A stretch of 64,000 nt of DNA from Camellia lanceoleosa. Its lineage: Eukaryota > Streptophyta > Magnoliopsida > Ericales > Theaceae. Position numbers and translations under genes: made by a program. Location of the stretch: NCBI GenBank assembly GCA_025200525.1, contig CM045761.1:95890182-95954181 (forward strand), in the 5' to 3' direction. Below the pieces are notes generated by a model, which saw only the letters and a list, made by a program, of their open reading frames with translations, did no database searches and was not told the origin of the DNA. This document shows, piece after piece, positions 37,201 to 48,409 of the stretch. Position 1 is the first letter of the stretch. The number at the start of each line of letters is the position of its first letter.

Positions 37201-40200
37201 GACGCGCAAAATAGCGCGAGTGTCAACTGCACAAAACAGTGCGAAGCACAAAATAGCGCGAGTGATAAACTGCACAAAACAGTGCGACGCGCAAAATAGC
37301 GCGAGTGTGAACTGCACAAAACAGTGCGAAGCCCAAAATAGCGCGAGTGATAAACTGCACAAAACAGTGCGACGCACAAAATCGCGCGAGTGATAAACTG
37401 CACAAAACAGTGCGACGCACAAAATAGCGCGAGTGTGAACTGCACAAAACAGTGCGACGCGCAAAATAGCGCGAGTGTCAACTGCACCAAATAGTGCGTA
37501 GCGCAAAATAGCGTGAGTGTCAATCGACAAACAAAGGCGACACGCAAAATAGCGCGAGTGATAAACTGCGGAAAACAGTGCAACCCGTAAAATAGCGCGA
37601 GTGATAAACTGCGCAAAGCAGTACGACGCGCAAAGTAACACGAGTGTCAACTGCCCCAAACAGTACGAAGCGCAAAATAGCGCGAGAGTAAATTGCACAA
37701 AACAGTGCAACGCCCAAAATAGCGCCAGTGATAAACTGCACAAAACAGTGCGACGCGCAAAATAACACGAGTGTGAACTGCACAAAACAGTGCGACTTGC
37801 AAAATGGCGCGAGTGTGAACTGCACAAAATAGTGCGACGCGCAAAATAGCACGAGTGTCAACTGCACAAAACATTGCGCAGCGCAAAATAGCGCGAGTAA
37901 TAAACTGCACAAAACAGTTCGATGCGCAAAGTAGCGCGAGTAATAAATGGCACAAAACAGTGCGACCTGTCAAATAGCGCGAGTGATAAACTGCACAAAA
38001 CAGTGCGACGTGCAAAATAACGCGACTGTCAACTGCACAAAACAGTGCGAAGCGCAAAATAGCGCCAATGATAAACTGCATCAAACAGTGCGACGCGCAA
38101 AATGGCACGAGTGATAAACTGCACAAAACAGTGCGAGGCGCAAAATAGAGCGACGCGCAAAATAGCGCGAGTGTTAACTACACAAAACAGCGCGACGCGC
38201 AAAATGGCACGAGTGTGAACTGCACAAAACAGTGCGACGTGCACAATAGCGCGAGTGATAAACTGCACAAACAAACAAAGGCGACGCCGCAGTAGCGAGA
38301 GTGTCAACTGCACCAAATAGTGCGTAGCGCAAAATAGCGCGAGTGTGAACTGCACAAAACAGTGCGACGCGCAAAATAGCGCGAGTGTCAACTGCACCAA
38401 ATAGTGCGTAGCGCAAAGTAGCGCGAGTGTGAACTGCACAAAACAGTGCGACGCGCAAAATAGCGCGAGTGTGAACTGCACAAAACAGTGCAAAGCCCGA
38501 AATAGCGCGAGTCACAAAATGCACAAAACAGTGCGACGCACAAAATAGCGCGCGAAAGTGAATCGACAAAACAAAGGCGACGCCGCAAAAATAGCGAAGC
38601 GAGCAATAAGCTGCGCTGAACCAAAGGTGACGCTAAAATAGCACGTGTGAACTCCCCAAAACAAAGGCGACGCGCAAAATAGCGCGAGGGATAAACTGCA
38701 CAAAACAGTGCGACCCGCAAAATAGCGCGACTGATGTACTACACAAAATAGTGCGACGCGCAAAATAGCGTGAGTGTAAACTGCACCAAACAATGCGAAG
38801 CGCAAAATAGCACAAGTGATAAACTGCACAAAACAGTGCGTCGCGCAAAATAGCGCGAGTGTGAACTGCACAAAACAGTGCGACGCGCAAAACAGCGGGA
38901 GTGTGAATTGCACAAAACGGTGTGACGCGCAAAATAGCGCGAGTGTAAACTGCACAAAATAGTGTGGAGCGCAAAATAGCACGAGTAATAAACTGCACCA
39001 AACAGTGCGACGCGCAAAATAGTGCAACCCGTAAAATAGCGCGAGTGATAAACTGCGCAAAGCAGTACGACCCGCAAAGTAACACGAGTGTCAACTGCCC
39101 CAAACAGTACGAAGCGCAAAATAGCGCGAGAGTAAATTTCACAAAACAATGCAACGCCCAAAATAGCGCCTGTGATAAACTGCACAAAACAGTGCAACGC
39201 GCAAAATAACGCGAGTGTGAATTGCACAAAATAGTGCGACTTGCAAAATGGCGCGAGTGTGAACTGCACAAAATAGTGCGACGCGCAAAATAGCACGAGT
39301 GTCAACTGCACAAAACATTGCGAAGCGCAAAATAGCGCGAGTAATAAACTGCACAAAACAGTTCGATGCGCAAAGTAGCGCGAGTAATAAATGGCACAAA
39401 ACAGTGCGACCTGTCAAATAGCGCGAGTGATAAACTGCACAAAACAGTGCGAAGCGCAAAATAGCGCCAATGATAAACTGCACCAAACAGTGCGACGCGC
39501 AAAATAGCGCCACGATAAATCGCCAAAACAAAGGCGACGCGCAAAATAGCGCCGCAGCAGAATCGCACAAAACAAAGGCGAAGCCCAAAATAGCGTGAGT
39601 GATAGATGGCACAAAACAGTGCGACGCGCAAAATCTCCCGAGTGATAAACTGCACAAAATAGTGCGACGCACAAAATAGCGCGAGTTTGAAATGCACAAA
39701 ACAGTGCGACGTGCAAAATAGCGCGAGTGTCAATCAGACAAAACAGCCAGAGCGCAAAATAGTGAGTGTTCATCGCACAAAAACAAAGGCGACGAAAAAT
39801 AGCACTAGTAATAAACTGCACAAAACAGTTCGACGCGCAAAATAGTGCGAGTGATAAACTGCACAAAACAGTGCAACCCGTAAAATAGCGCGAGTGAGAA
39901 ACTGCACAAAACAGTGCGACGCGCAAAGTAACACGAGTGTCATATGCCCCAAACAGTACGAAGCGCAAAATAGCGCGAGTGTAAATTGCACAAAACAGTG
40001 CGACGCGCAAAATAGCGCGAGTGTGAACTGCACAAAATAGTGCGACGTGCAAAATAGCACGAGTGTCAACTGCACAAAACAGTGCGAAGCGCAAAATAGC
40101 GTGAGTAATAAACTGCACAAAACAGTTCGATGCGCAAAGTAACGTGAGTAATAAATATCACAAAACAGTGCGACGCGCAAAATAACGCGAGTGTCAACTG

Positions 40201-41551
40201 TCCCAAACAGTACGAAGCGCAAAATAGCACGAGTGTAAATTCCACAACACAGTGTGACACGCAAAATAGCGCCAGTGATAAACTGCACAAAACAGTGCGG
40301 CGCTCAAAATAGCGCGAGTGTGAACTAAGCAAAGCTCTGCGAAGAACAAAATACCGCGGGTGGTAAACTGCACAAAACAGTGCGATATACAAAATAGGGC
40401 GAGTGATAAACTGCACAAAATAGTGCGACGCGTAAAATAGCGCGAGTGATAAACTGCACAAAACAGTGCGACGCGCAAAATAGCGCGAGTGTCAACTGCA
40501 CCAAACAGTGCGACGCGCAAAATAGCGCGAGTGTAAACCGCACAAAACAGTGTGACGCGCAAAATAGCGCCACTGATAAACTGCACAAAACAGTGCGACG
40601 CGCAAAATAGCGCGAGTGTGAACTGCACAAAACAGTGCGAATCACAAAATAGCGCGAGTGATAAACTGCACAAATTAGTGCGACGCGCAAAATAGCGCGA
40701 GTGTGAACTAAACAAAACTGTGTGAAGCACAAAATAGCGGGAGTGTAAACTGCACAAAACAGTGCGACGCGCAAAATAGCGCAAGCGTCAACTGCACAAA
40801 ACAGTGCAACGCATAAAATAGCGCGAGTGATAAACTGGACAAAAAGTGCAACGCGCAAAATAGCGCGAGTGTAAACTGCACAAAACAGTGCGACGCGCAA
40901 AATAGCGCGAGTGATAAACTGCACAAAACAGTGCGACCCGCAAAATAGGGCGAGTGATAAACTGCACAAAACAGTGCGACGCGCAAAATAGCGGGAGGGA
41001 TAAACTGCACAAAACAGTGCGACGCGCAAAATAGGGCGAGGGATAAACTGCACAAAACAGTGCGACCCGCAAAATAGTGCGAGTGATAAACTGCACAAAA
41101 CAGTGCAACGCGCAAAATAGCACGAGTGTGAACTGCACAAAACAGTGCGACGCGCAAAATAGCACGAGTGATAAACTGCACAAAACAGTGCGACGCGCAA
41201 AATAGCGCGAGTGATAAACTGCACAAAATAGTGCGATGCGCAAAATAGTGATGGAGAAACTGCGCAAAACAGTGCGACGCGCAGAATAGCGCAAGTGTTG
41301 GCTACCAAAAATAGTGCGACGTGCAAAATAGCACAAGCGATAAACTGCACCAAACAGTGCGACGCGTAAAATAGCGTGAGGGACAAACTGCACAAAACTG
41401 TGCGACCCGCAGAATAGCACGAGTGATAAACGACACGAAACAGTGCGACGTGCAAAATAGCGCGAGTGTGAACTGCACTAAACAGTGCGATGCACAAAAT
41501 AGCATGAGTGATAAATTGCACAAAACAGTGCGATGCGCAAAATGGCGCGTG
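31251..41551. repeat. Short-monomer satellite array 2 (43 bp unit)
   Basis: About 240 head-to-tail monomers, far cleaner than array 1. The consensus unit (for example 40899-40941) reads AAAATAGCGCGAGTGATAAA, then CTGCACAAAACAGTGCG, then ACGCGC, totalling 43 bp. It carries two dyads, CGCGC-AAAATA-GCGCG and GCAC-AAAACA-GTGC, with centres alternately 26 and 17 bp apart, and about five CpGs. Common variants are GTGTCAACTGC or GTGTGAACTGC for GTGATAAACTGC. The right end is abrupt, at about 41551, where ACGTCCCCGAACGC begins. Confidence 0.95.
32510..39560. repeat. Higher-order repeat of about 1.84-1.91 kb within array 2
   Basis: Variant-bearing monomers recur in the same order at long spacing. The word GCGCGAGTGTTAACTACAC opens blocks near 32510, 34420, 36264 and 38149 (spacings about 1910, 1844 and 1885). 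The unique AGCTCGAG variant lies near 32738, 34648 and 36492 (1910, 1844). The CAAAACATTGCG variant lies near 34150, 35975, 37860 and 39305. One HOR unit is thus about 43-44 monomers. The fourth copy is shortened to about 1.45 kb. Confidence 0.8.
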
Positions 41552-41653
41552 TAGACGTCCCCGAACGCATCCCGGGGGAAAGGAGTGTGAGTCCCCGCTC
41601 GTTCGATATTGGGTCTACTACGCTCAAGGACTCAAATGTCACGGTTTAATCTT

Positions 41654-43215
41654 GAACCAAAGAGTCCAAATCCAAAGAAATCGCTTTTAAGAAAACAGAT
41701 TTTTTGAAAGAAGTGCCAAACATGGACCGCTTTGCCGACATGAGTCGCCACCTAAATATTTTATTATGGGAAATTTAGGAAACCCGACTCGGTGCCAAAA
41801 GGTCAAGGTGGTCCGCTATCACCAAAGTTGCTTCGCTCAGAACTTGGGTACGACAGAAGGTCACTGTGAGTTATTCTCGCCGCCTGGCCAAAGACCGGCC
41901 TCTACTAACCATGATATCTGATTTTGAAAACATTGTGAGTTCTTATTCCGGTTATTAGCCTAGGTTACTATGTGATGCGCACAGCATACAAGTATAGACT
42001 GAATCACCTGAATTGGAACAAAACATTTCATGTCTGTTTGTTTGAAAATGGTTTGATGGTGCTACCCGCAAGTAGGCTAAGACGCGGATTTGCCACCCTC
42101 GGGTGGGCTTAGAAAATATGATTTTGCCACTATCTAGTGGGCTTAAAACAAACGTTTGATGAATTGTCCCAATTCGGATAACTCAACCTCCACCCACAGG
42201 CATTCAAGGCAGTTATATCACATAAGCACATAGCCTCATGGTGAGCATGCTTTTCATGGCAACACTCACACGCATGCAAGGATGCTAAAGCATAAAACTC
42301 ACCGTGTACTCCAAGCCAAAACAGAAAATCGATTAGAAATCATGCATGATCCTAAATATTCAGAAATGCCTAATGCAACACATGCAATAATGTAACTATA
42401 GCAGGCTCGGCTATTCTAAACATGTCATATGAAATGCTACAAATAACACGTATTCATCTTGGAATTGAAATACAAATGCAGTTTGTATGATGCGCCGAGC
42501 CCGGTGCGTGCAAAACAGATGAATGATGCAAACATGCTGTCATACGGTATGCTAATTGAAACATGCCCTATATCTAACCATCATAAGCGGGTAAATAAAA
42601 GGGAAGAAAGACGTGGGGTTGGAAGACATACATCACACTCACCCACACTTATTACAATTTTGCCCTCGCACAGAGGGTCCGAATAAATAATACAGTCCGA
42701 AATAAAAGAATAATACAGTCCGAATAAATATTACAATCCGAAATTAATACAAATTCCTAATTAATTTACAAATTAACCAAGAAAGCTGTAAACTGGCGTG
42801 CAGGCCAGGGGGCTGCCTCGATTCTGATGAATGATGCATGTTGGGCTGTCTTGGCGCTGAAATCCACGACGATGCCCCGATTAGCCTCTGTTTGCTCTTT
42901 TTCTTGAAATGCGTGCCAAGTCCCGAAAAATTGTTGATTCTTCATTTTGCTGCAACAGAGAGCAGGAAAGGGGCATAGCAATGTATTTCACAAATATATG
43001 CATGCCTCGATCCTCGTGCCACCAATCGCGCATCTCGATGCATGACGGCCGAGGGATCGGATTGCACAACTCAATATAGGATGAATGCACATGAATGCTA
43101 CAACAAAACCTAACTCCATCATGGGTAATCCGGAGTGTCGGTGACTTGGGAATTGAGACCCGTTCCGTCACTCGGAGTACGGAACGTGCCCCGTTTCCCG
43201 TGCCCGGACTAACTC
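41654..43215. repeat. Composite repeat, copy B, left part
   Basis: Colinear with copy A from about 7006 to 8510: AACCAAAGAGTCC, GAGTCGCCACCTAAATATTT, CTACTAACCATGATATCTG, CCTCCACCCA, and GGTAATCCGG...GACTTGGGAATTGAGA all occur in order. No gene. It is cut at the AACTC target site by the chromovirus and resumes at 52864. Confidence 0.85.
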
Positions 43216-45744
43216 TGTAACAACCCTCACTTTGAATCAGTCTTGCTTGCATGTAATTTGTATGATCTTGAATTGTCAAGTTTGAAATCTTGATACTTGC
43301 CTTGTTTTGCTTTGTCTTATTGTAAGTTGTTGGAATTCGTGTTTTGTTTGGAGTGTAGCCGAGGTCAACTCAGCATAGTTTGCCTTTGAGCCTTTATGCT
43401 TTTGAGCGCTTTTGGAACCTTAGCGACCTCCATCTTCACCCCGCATGTTTGCCGAGATGTTACCTTTTGGACCGGCGTGTATCGCCGAGGCGAGATGTTT
43501 TGTGCTTGTAATCTTTGTTCTTGGGCGTATGGCCTAGGCCGAGATGTGGTACACCCGTGCCAAGGTGTGGCACACTTAGTCAAGTGTCGCCCTCCCTAGC
43601 CTTTGTCTTTGTTGACTGTTGTCAAGTCTTGTCTTTGGCGAGGTCATTTCTAGCTGCGTGCTTAGCCGCCAAGCGTGTTGTGTACGCTTTGTCGAGACTT
43701 GTCTTGTCTAGCGATCACCTTTCTAATCGCACCAATCCGTGATGCCACGGTCCGAGCCGAAGGCTATGACAGCCGACAGGCCTATAATGCATCATTGTGT
43801 ATCTTTTGATTATGATTTGGTCTCAAATCTTTGTCTTGTTTAGAGAGAGAAGCTCTAGAACTTAGAGTTAGAATTTAAGGGTGAGGGTTGAGCTCGAGCT
43901 TGATCGTGGAAGATCGAACCGCTGGATTTCAGCTTTTGAGGTTAGATTCTTGTTCTACATCGATTGTTCCTATTGATCATCTAGATGCATTGCATGATTG
44001 GATCTGTTTGCATGTCATGCATTGATTTGAACTTGGTTTTGAAAGAGAAAAAAATGTTGTTCTTGTGTTCTTAAAGGAGAACCTTGTTTTGATCCGAAAG
44101 TTTGGAACAAGAATCATGTTTTGTGTTTGTTCTTGCATAATTTTCTCGAATGAGTATCCTAGTCCACGTTTTTGAACTCTTAGCTTGAAAACCCCAGATT
44201 TCGTATGTGTGAGTGGGATTTCAGCATGCATGATCTTGTTCTTCGTGTCCTTTGAAAGGAAACCTCAGTTTTCCTAACTTTGCCTTGATTTGGCTTTTCG
44301 AGTCCACACCTCGGCGGGAGGTGTAGGACCTCGGCTAGACCGGACGGTACCTGCACTTCGTGATGGGAAATAATGTTTTGATTCCTTGCATGTATGTGAA
44401 GCTCGTTTTGAGAGTATGGTTTGCTATGTGATTGTAGGACTTTGATCTTTGCTTGAGCCTACACCTGAAGACCGAGGTGAGTGGTGCTTTTAATAAAGCT
44501 ATGTTATAAAGCTTTTGATAAATCTTGCTTGTTTCGCTTTGGTAAAAGTAATTGCTAAGCATGAATGATTAGCCTATTTTGATGTTTTGTATATGAGCTT
44601 GTTTTGATGGTATTCTTGAAAGTCCCTCGTCGGAGGACTCTAAACTTTAGCAGCACTAGAGGAAAGGTAAGTATGAACCTCGTCTTGATGATGTCCTTGT
44701 AATGAGTTGAGCTTTGTTTCGGTTTCTTTGGAAAGTCCCTTGTGCTGGAGGACTCTAAACTTTTCGCAGTACATCTTGTTAAAAAGGATACGGTCCTATC
44801 TTGCTAAGATAAATGTTAAAAGCAGACGGCCTAAGTAACACAAGTCCCTTGTGCTAGAGGACTTTAAACTTTTGTAGCACCACTTGGTGAAAAAGGGCTA
44901 CGGGCCTAAGTCACAAACTTCGGTGAAAAAGGGTCATGCCTAAGTCATATAAGCTTGATATGTTTTGTCTTGAAGATTACCTCGCTACTACTTGTGCTAT
45001 CTCGGCAGATGTTTTGACTTGTAAGACTTGTTGGATGAATACGGTTCATCACTTGATTCGATACAACTTGATTTGTTTTGTTTTGGAAGGAACCTCGGCT
45101 ACTACTTGTTTAATCTTTGTATTGCCTTATGCGGTAGGATTTGATGATGAATACGGTTCATCTCTTTGTTCGCATGCCTTGATATTCCTTGCTTGGCGAG
45201 GAGCCTCGGCTATTGTTTGAATGGTTTTGATATGCTTTGTTTTGAGACTCGCTATTATTCATGCAAACCTTTATTTCTAGTACCATTCATCGAGTTTCCA
45301 AGCTCACCCTCTCTATATATATATGTAGGTGATGAGGTGACGGCGGCGACGCCTAGAAGTATTTGTACAGCTTTGTTTTGGGATTTTTGTTATGCCGACT
45401 TGACTTGCTTACATCGGTGTTTTTGTGATTACCTCAAGATATGTGTTACTCGCGCATTCTTGAAAATCATGCTTCTTTGCTCGTAATCGCAGATTTGTAT
45501 ATGTCGGCCGAGAAGCCTTTTGATCAGATGTAACTTGTATTTGTTTTGTTATCCGCCGAGGTGCGCTCATATGTATGCATTTACATTTGATCTATGCACG
45601 CCTCTCAAGGACCATTTGTATTTAGTTTATTCGCTCGCATATGTGAGCCCCTATGATTACTCGATGTGTGTGAAATTTTGTGTCGCCTTTGGTAATTACG
45701 GACATCCATCTCGCACCAGCCTACTAGGGCAGGTTGGGTCGTGA
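43216..45744 (+). repeat. 5' LTR of the chromovirus
   Basis: Begins TGTAACAACCCTCAC and ends near GGTTGGGTCGTGA. The last two bases of the expected terminal CA are not clear, because a small change adjoins the PBS. It matches the 3' LTR along its length with scattered clustered differences. Inside is a sub-repeat of AGTCCCTTGTGCTGGAGGAC followed by TCTAAACTTT (about 44625-44880) and a TATA-like tract near 45313. Confidence 0.9.
45312..45327 (+). promoter_or_regulatory. TATA-like tract of the 5' LTR
   Basis: TCTATATATATATGTAGG near the 3' third of the LTR. The 3' LTR carries TCTATATATATGTAGG at about 52409-52422. It is the best core-promoter candidate for the element; the start site is not determined. 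Confidence 0.5.
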
Positions 45745-45748
45745 TGAG

Positions 45749-45760
45749 TGGTATCGAGCA
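45749..45760 (+). other. Primer binding site (initiator Met-tRNA type)
   Basis: TGGTATCGAGCA lies a few bases after the 5' LTR. It matches the plant gypsy/copia PBS TGGTATCAGAGC except for one missing A. It is complementary to the 3' end of initiator methionine tRNA, which primes minus-strand DNA synthesis. Confidence 0.8.
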
Positions 45761-46144
45761 CAAGTTCCTCATAGTACGTTGATTCACACACTCGAGTCCT
45801 AAAGAGCATAGGATTCCATTTAGAAAGATGCTAGGGTTGCATCATATTGCTTGCTATTTGAACAAGGTGTGCATTGTCTTGACTTGCTTAATTGTTACTT
45901 GCTCATGAGTTATTTGTTTACTTGCTTTAAAAGTCACACTTTGTATACTCATAGTATCATGAGGAGAGGTAGACCTCCACTTGCCCGAGATCGATCAAGA
46001 TGATTGGATGTAATGGAAAGATTAATGGAAGGATTGACCCGTGAGTTAAGGCAAATAAGACAAAGAAGACGCTTAGTACTACATCGACCAGTAGAAGCGC
46101 AGCGTATTTAATGGTCGAAATGTAGTCCCTCCTCCACCTCCCCA

Positions 46145-46736
46145 ATGCCACAAGTCGCCCACACCAAATTTTTATATGGAGATGGCACAATAGCTTTGAT
46201 CAGGGAGTTCAAGAAGATGAGACCACCAAGGTTTTCTGGAGGTATTGAGCCAATGAAGGCCGAGGCATGGGTTTTGGAAATGGAGAAACTGTTGAGATTT
46301 TTCCCAAAGACCGATGTTCAAGGTGACTTTTAGTCAGATTCACCCCGACGACGATGCTCGGAGATGGTGGATGATGACCAGAGAAACTAACCCTGGTTTA
46401 ACCTGGGCAAGGTTTTTGGAACTATTTTACAAGAAGCATTTTCCCCTCAGCGTTCGGAATCGCAAGGCTACCGAATTTCAGACCTTGACACAGGGCAGCC
46501 GAACAGTAGCAGAATATGATCGCGCTTTTACTGAATTGGTAAGGTTTGTACCTCACATGATCAACGATGAATACATGAAGGCTAGGAAGTTTGAAAGTGG
46601 GCTTCGCGGACCGATTCAAGACCGGGTTAGCCTGCTCGATATGCCGACCTATGCCGAAGTGCTGAACAAAGCCGTTTTGGCCGAAACTAACTTGAACAGT
46701 ACCGTAATCCTGGAGAGAATCACGGAAGAGACGTAA
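46145..46736 (+). pseudogene. gag capsid region (frame-broken)
   Basis: Retrotransposon gag core. The first frame (46145-46333) begins MPQVAHTKFLYGDG and contains FKKMRPPRFSGG; the second (from about 46314) contains ARRWWMMTRETNPGLTWARF, FYKKHFP and TVAEYDRAFTELVRFVP. These are hallmarks of the plant Ty3/gypsy gag (retrotrans_gag) domain, which builds the virus-like particle. The two frames overlap around 46315-46330, where one small indel shifts the reading frame. The second frame ends at a stop at about 46736, before the zinc knuckle. Confidence 0.85.
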
Positions 46737-46870
46737 CTATGACAATCACCGAACACGCTTGAACACCAATAAGAAGATGAACAAGGGCAAGATCGTTATC
46801 CGGCAGAAGGTAATACTAAGCCGACATGTTCAGATTAGGGAAGCAACATTTTGGGGTTTGTCGTCGGACA

Positions 46871-46930
46871 TCCGGAGCTTGCTATGAATGTGGAGAAGTG
46901 GGTCATTTTGTGAGAGATTGTCCTAAGACA
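46871..46930 (+). pseudogene. gag zinc knuckle (CCHC nucleocapsid)
   Basis: CYECGEVGHFVRDCPK encodes a canonical CX2CX4HX4C knuckle, the nucleic-acid-binding nucleocapsid motif at the gag C-terminus. It is followed by a lysine-rich stretch. It lies in a short frame separated from the capsid frame by stops and shifts. Confidence 0.85.
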
Positions 46931-47083
46931 AAGACCGAAACCAAGAAGAAAGGTGAGAATACCTCGTGCGCTCAAAAGAATAATGCCGAAAGGGATGAGG
47001 CAGGCGAGTATTTGCACTAGTGCCGGGGATACCGTAATGCCGAGGCAAGAGTGTCGGTATACTTTTAATTTGCTCGAAATGCT

Positions 47084-47461
47084 TATGTGTTAGTTGATTC
47101 GGGCTCTACGCACTCGTTTGTTTCTATTAAGTTTGCCGAGAAGATTAATAGGAAATTAGAATCTCTTGATTATGTGCTATCTGTGTCTACTCCGTCTGGG
47201 AGATCCATGATTGTTGCATCCATTTATAGAGCATGTGTTGTTGTCATTGAGCATGTTGGACTGCTAGTTGATTTAATGCCCTTGAATATAGATCAATTCG
47301 ATGTTATATTGGGAATGGATTGGTTAGTAGCAAACCACGCACTCATTGATTGTGTTTCGAAGAGTGTCACATTGAAACCCCCAAACCTAGCCGAAGTTAT
47401 TTTTCAAGGTAAAGGAGTAATTCCCCCACCTTACTTAATCTCATCCATGAAGGCCCTGTAA
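47084..47461 (+). pseudogene. Aspartic protease domain
   Basis: The frame reads VLVDSGSTHSFVS near its start, containing the D-S/T-G active-site motif, and later FDVILGMDWL, the conserved ILGMDWL motif of gypsy proteases. The family cleaves the gag-pol precursor. About 120 residues are open, close to the whole domain. The frame stops at 47461, where the pol reading continues only after shifts (HEFADAFP-like linker near 47550). Confidence 0.85.
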
Positions 47462-47639
47462 GTTGATCCAAAAAGGTCAGAAGGGTTATTTGTGTAGTAT
47501 ATTGAAAGATCAGATGGAAATGTTAGTTTAGCCGACATCCCGCTTGTCCATGAGTTCGCCGACGCTTTTCCTAATGATTTACTCGCCACTTGGTCGATAG
47601 AGAAATAGAGTTCTTGTTGATGTTATATCGTGAACACAA

Positions 47640-48235
47640 AGATCTCCAAAACACCATATAGAATGGCCCCAAATTAACTTAGAGAATTGAAACTACAATT
47701 GCAAGAGTTGTTGGACAAGGGATTTATTAGGCCGAGCACATCACCATGGGGAGCACCTGTTATTTGTTAAGAAGAAGGATGGCACACTTCGCCTTTTGTA
47801 TTGATTATAGAGAACTCAATAAGGTCACCATTAAGAATAAGTACCCATTACCTAGGATTGATGATTTACTTGATCGATTACAAGGAGCACGAGTCTTTTA
47901 CAAAATTGACCTTAAGACGAGCTACCAACAACTTAAGGTTAAGGCAGAGGATGTTGAGAAGACCGCTTCGACTAGATATGGCCACTACTAATTTTTAGTG
48001 ATGCCTTTGATTGACCAATGCCCCTGCATTTATGGATTTAATGAACAGAGTCTTCAAGCCCCACTTAGATGAGTTTGTGGTCGCCTTCATCGATGATATA
48101 TTGATTTATTCCAAGAGTGAAGTTGAACATGAAAACCATCTCGAGAATTTCTTTGAGATATTGAGAGACCGGAAGCTGTATGCTAAATTTAACAAGTGTG
48201 AGTTTTGGCTTTCTACTATTTCATTTCGGGTCATG
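47640..48235 (+). pseudogene. Reverse transcriptase domain (frame-broken)
   Basis: Motifs occur in order across several frames: a [14 protein letters not shown] stretch near 47710, then DYRELNKVTIKNKYPLPRID and FYKIDLKTSYQQLK in the frame 47746-47991, then [10 protein letters not shown] and the catalytic FIDDILIYS (a YxDD variant) in the frame 48011-48238. The domain copies element RNA into DNA. Small deletions separate the pieces, near 47765 and around 47995-48010. Confidence 0.88.
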
Positions 48236-48409
48236 TAATAAATGAAGAAGGTATTTCATTGATCCGAGCAAAATAGAAGCTGGTAAATTGGCCGAGGCAC
48301 CAATGTGTCCGAGGTTCAAGTTTTCGGTTTGGCGTGTTACTACAGGAAGTTCGTAAAAGAATTCTCCAGATTGCAACTCCATTGACACAATTGACTAGGA
48401 AGGAGCACC

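Noticed and set aside
17432..41551. CRISPR-like array of short direct repeats
   Set aside because: There are no unique spacers of constant length; units are contiguous 43-44 bp monomers in a plant genome. It is a satellite.
31251..41551. A-tract phasing at the helical repeat in the 43-bp monomer
   Set aside because: A-rich hexamers are at alternating 26- and 17-bp spacing, not multiples of about 10.5 bp, so regular bending is not supported by eye.
45605..45787. Short minus-strand frames within the LTRs
   Set aside because: Gypsy LTRs are non-coding; these frames are short, lack motifs and differ between the two LTRs.
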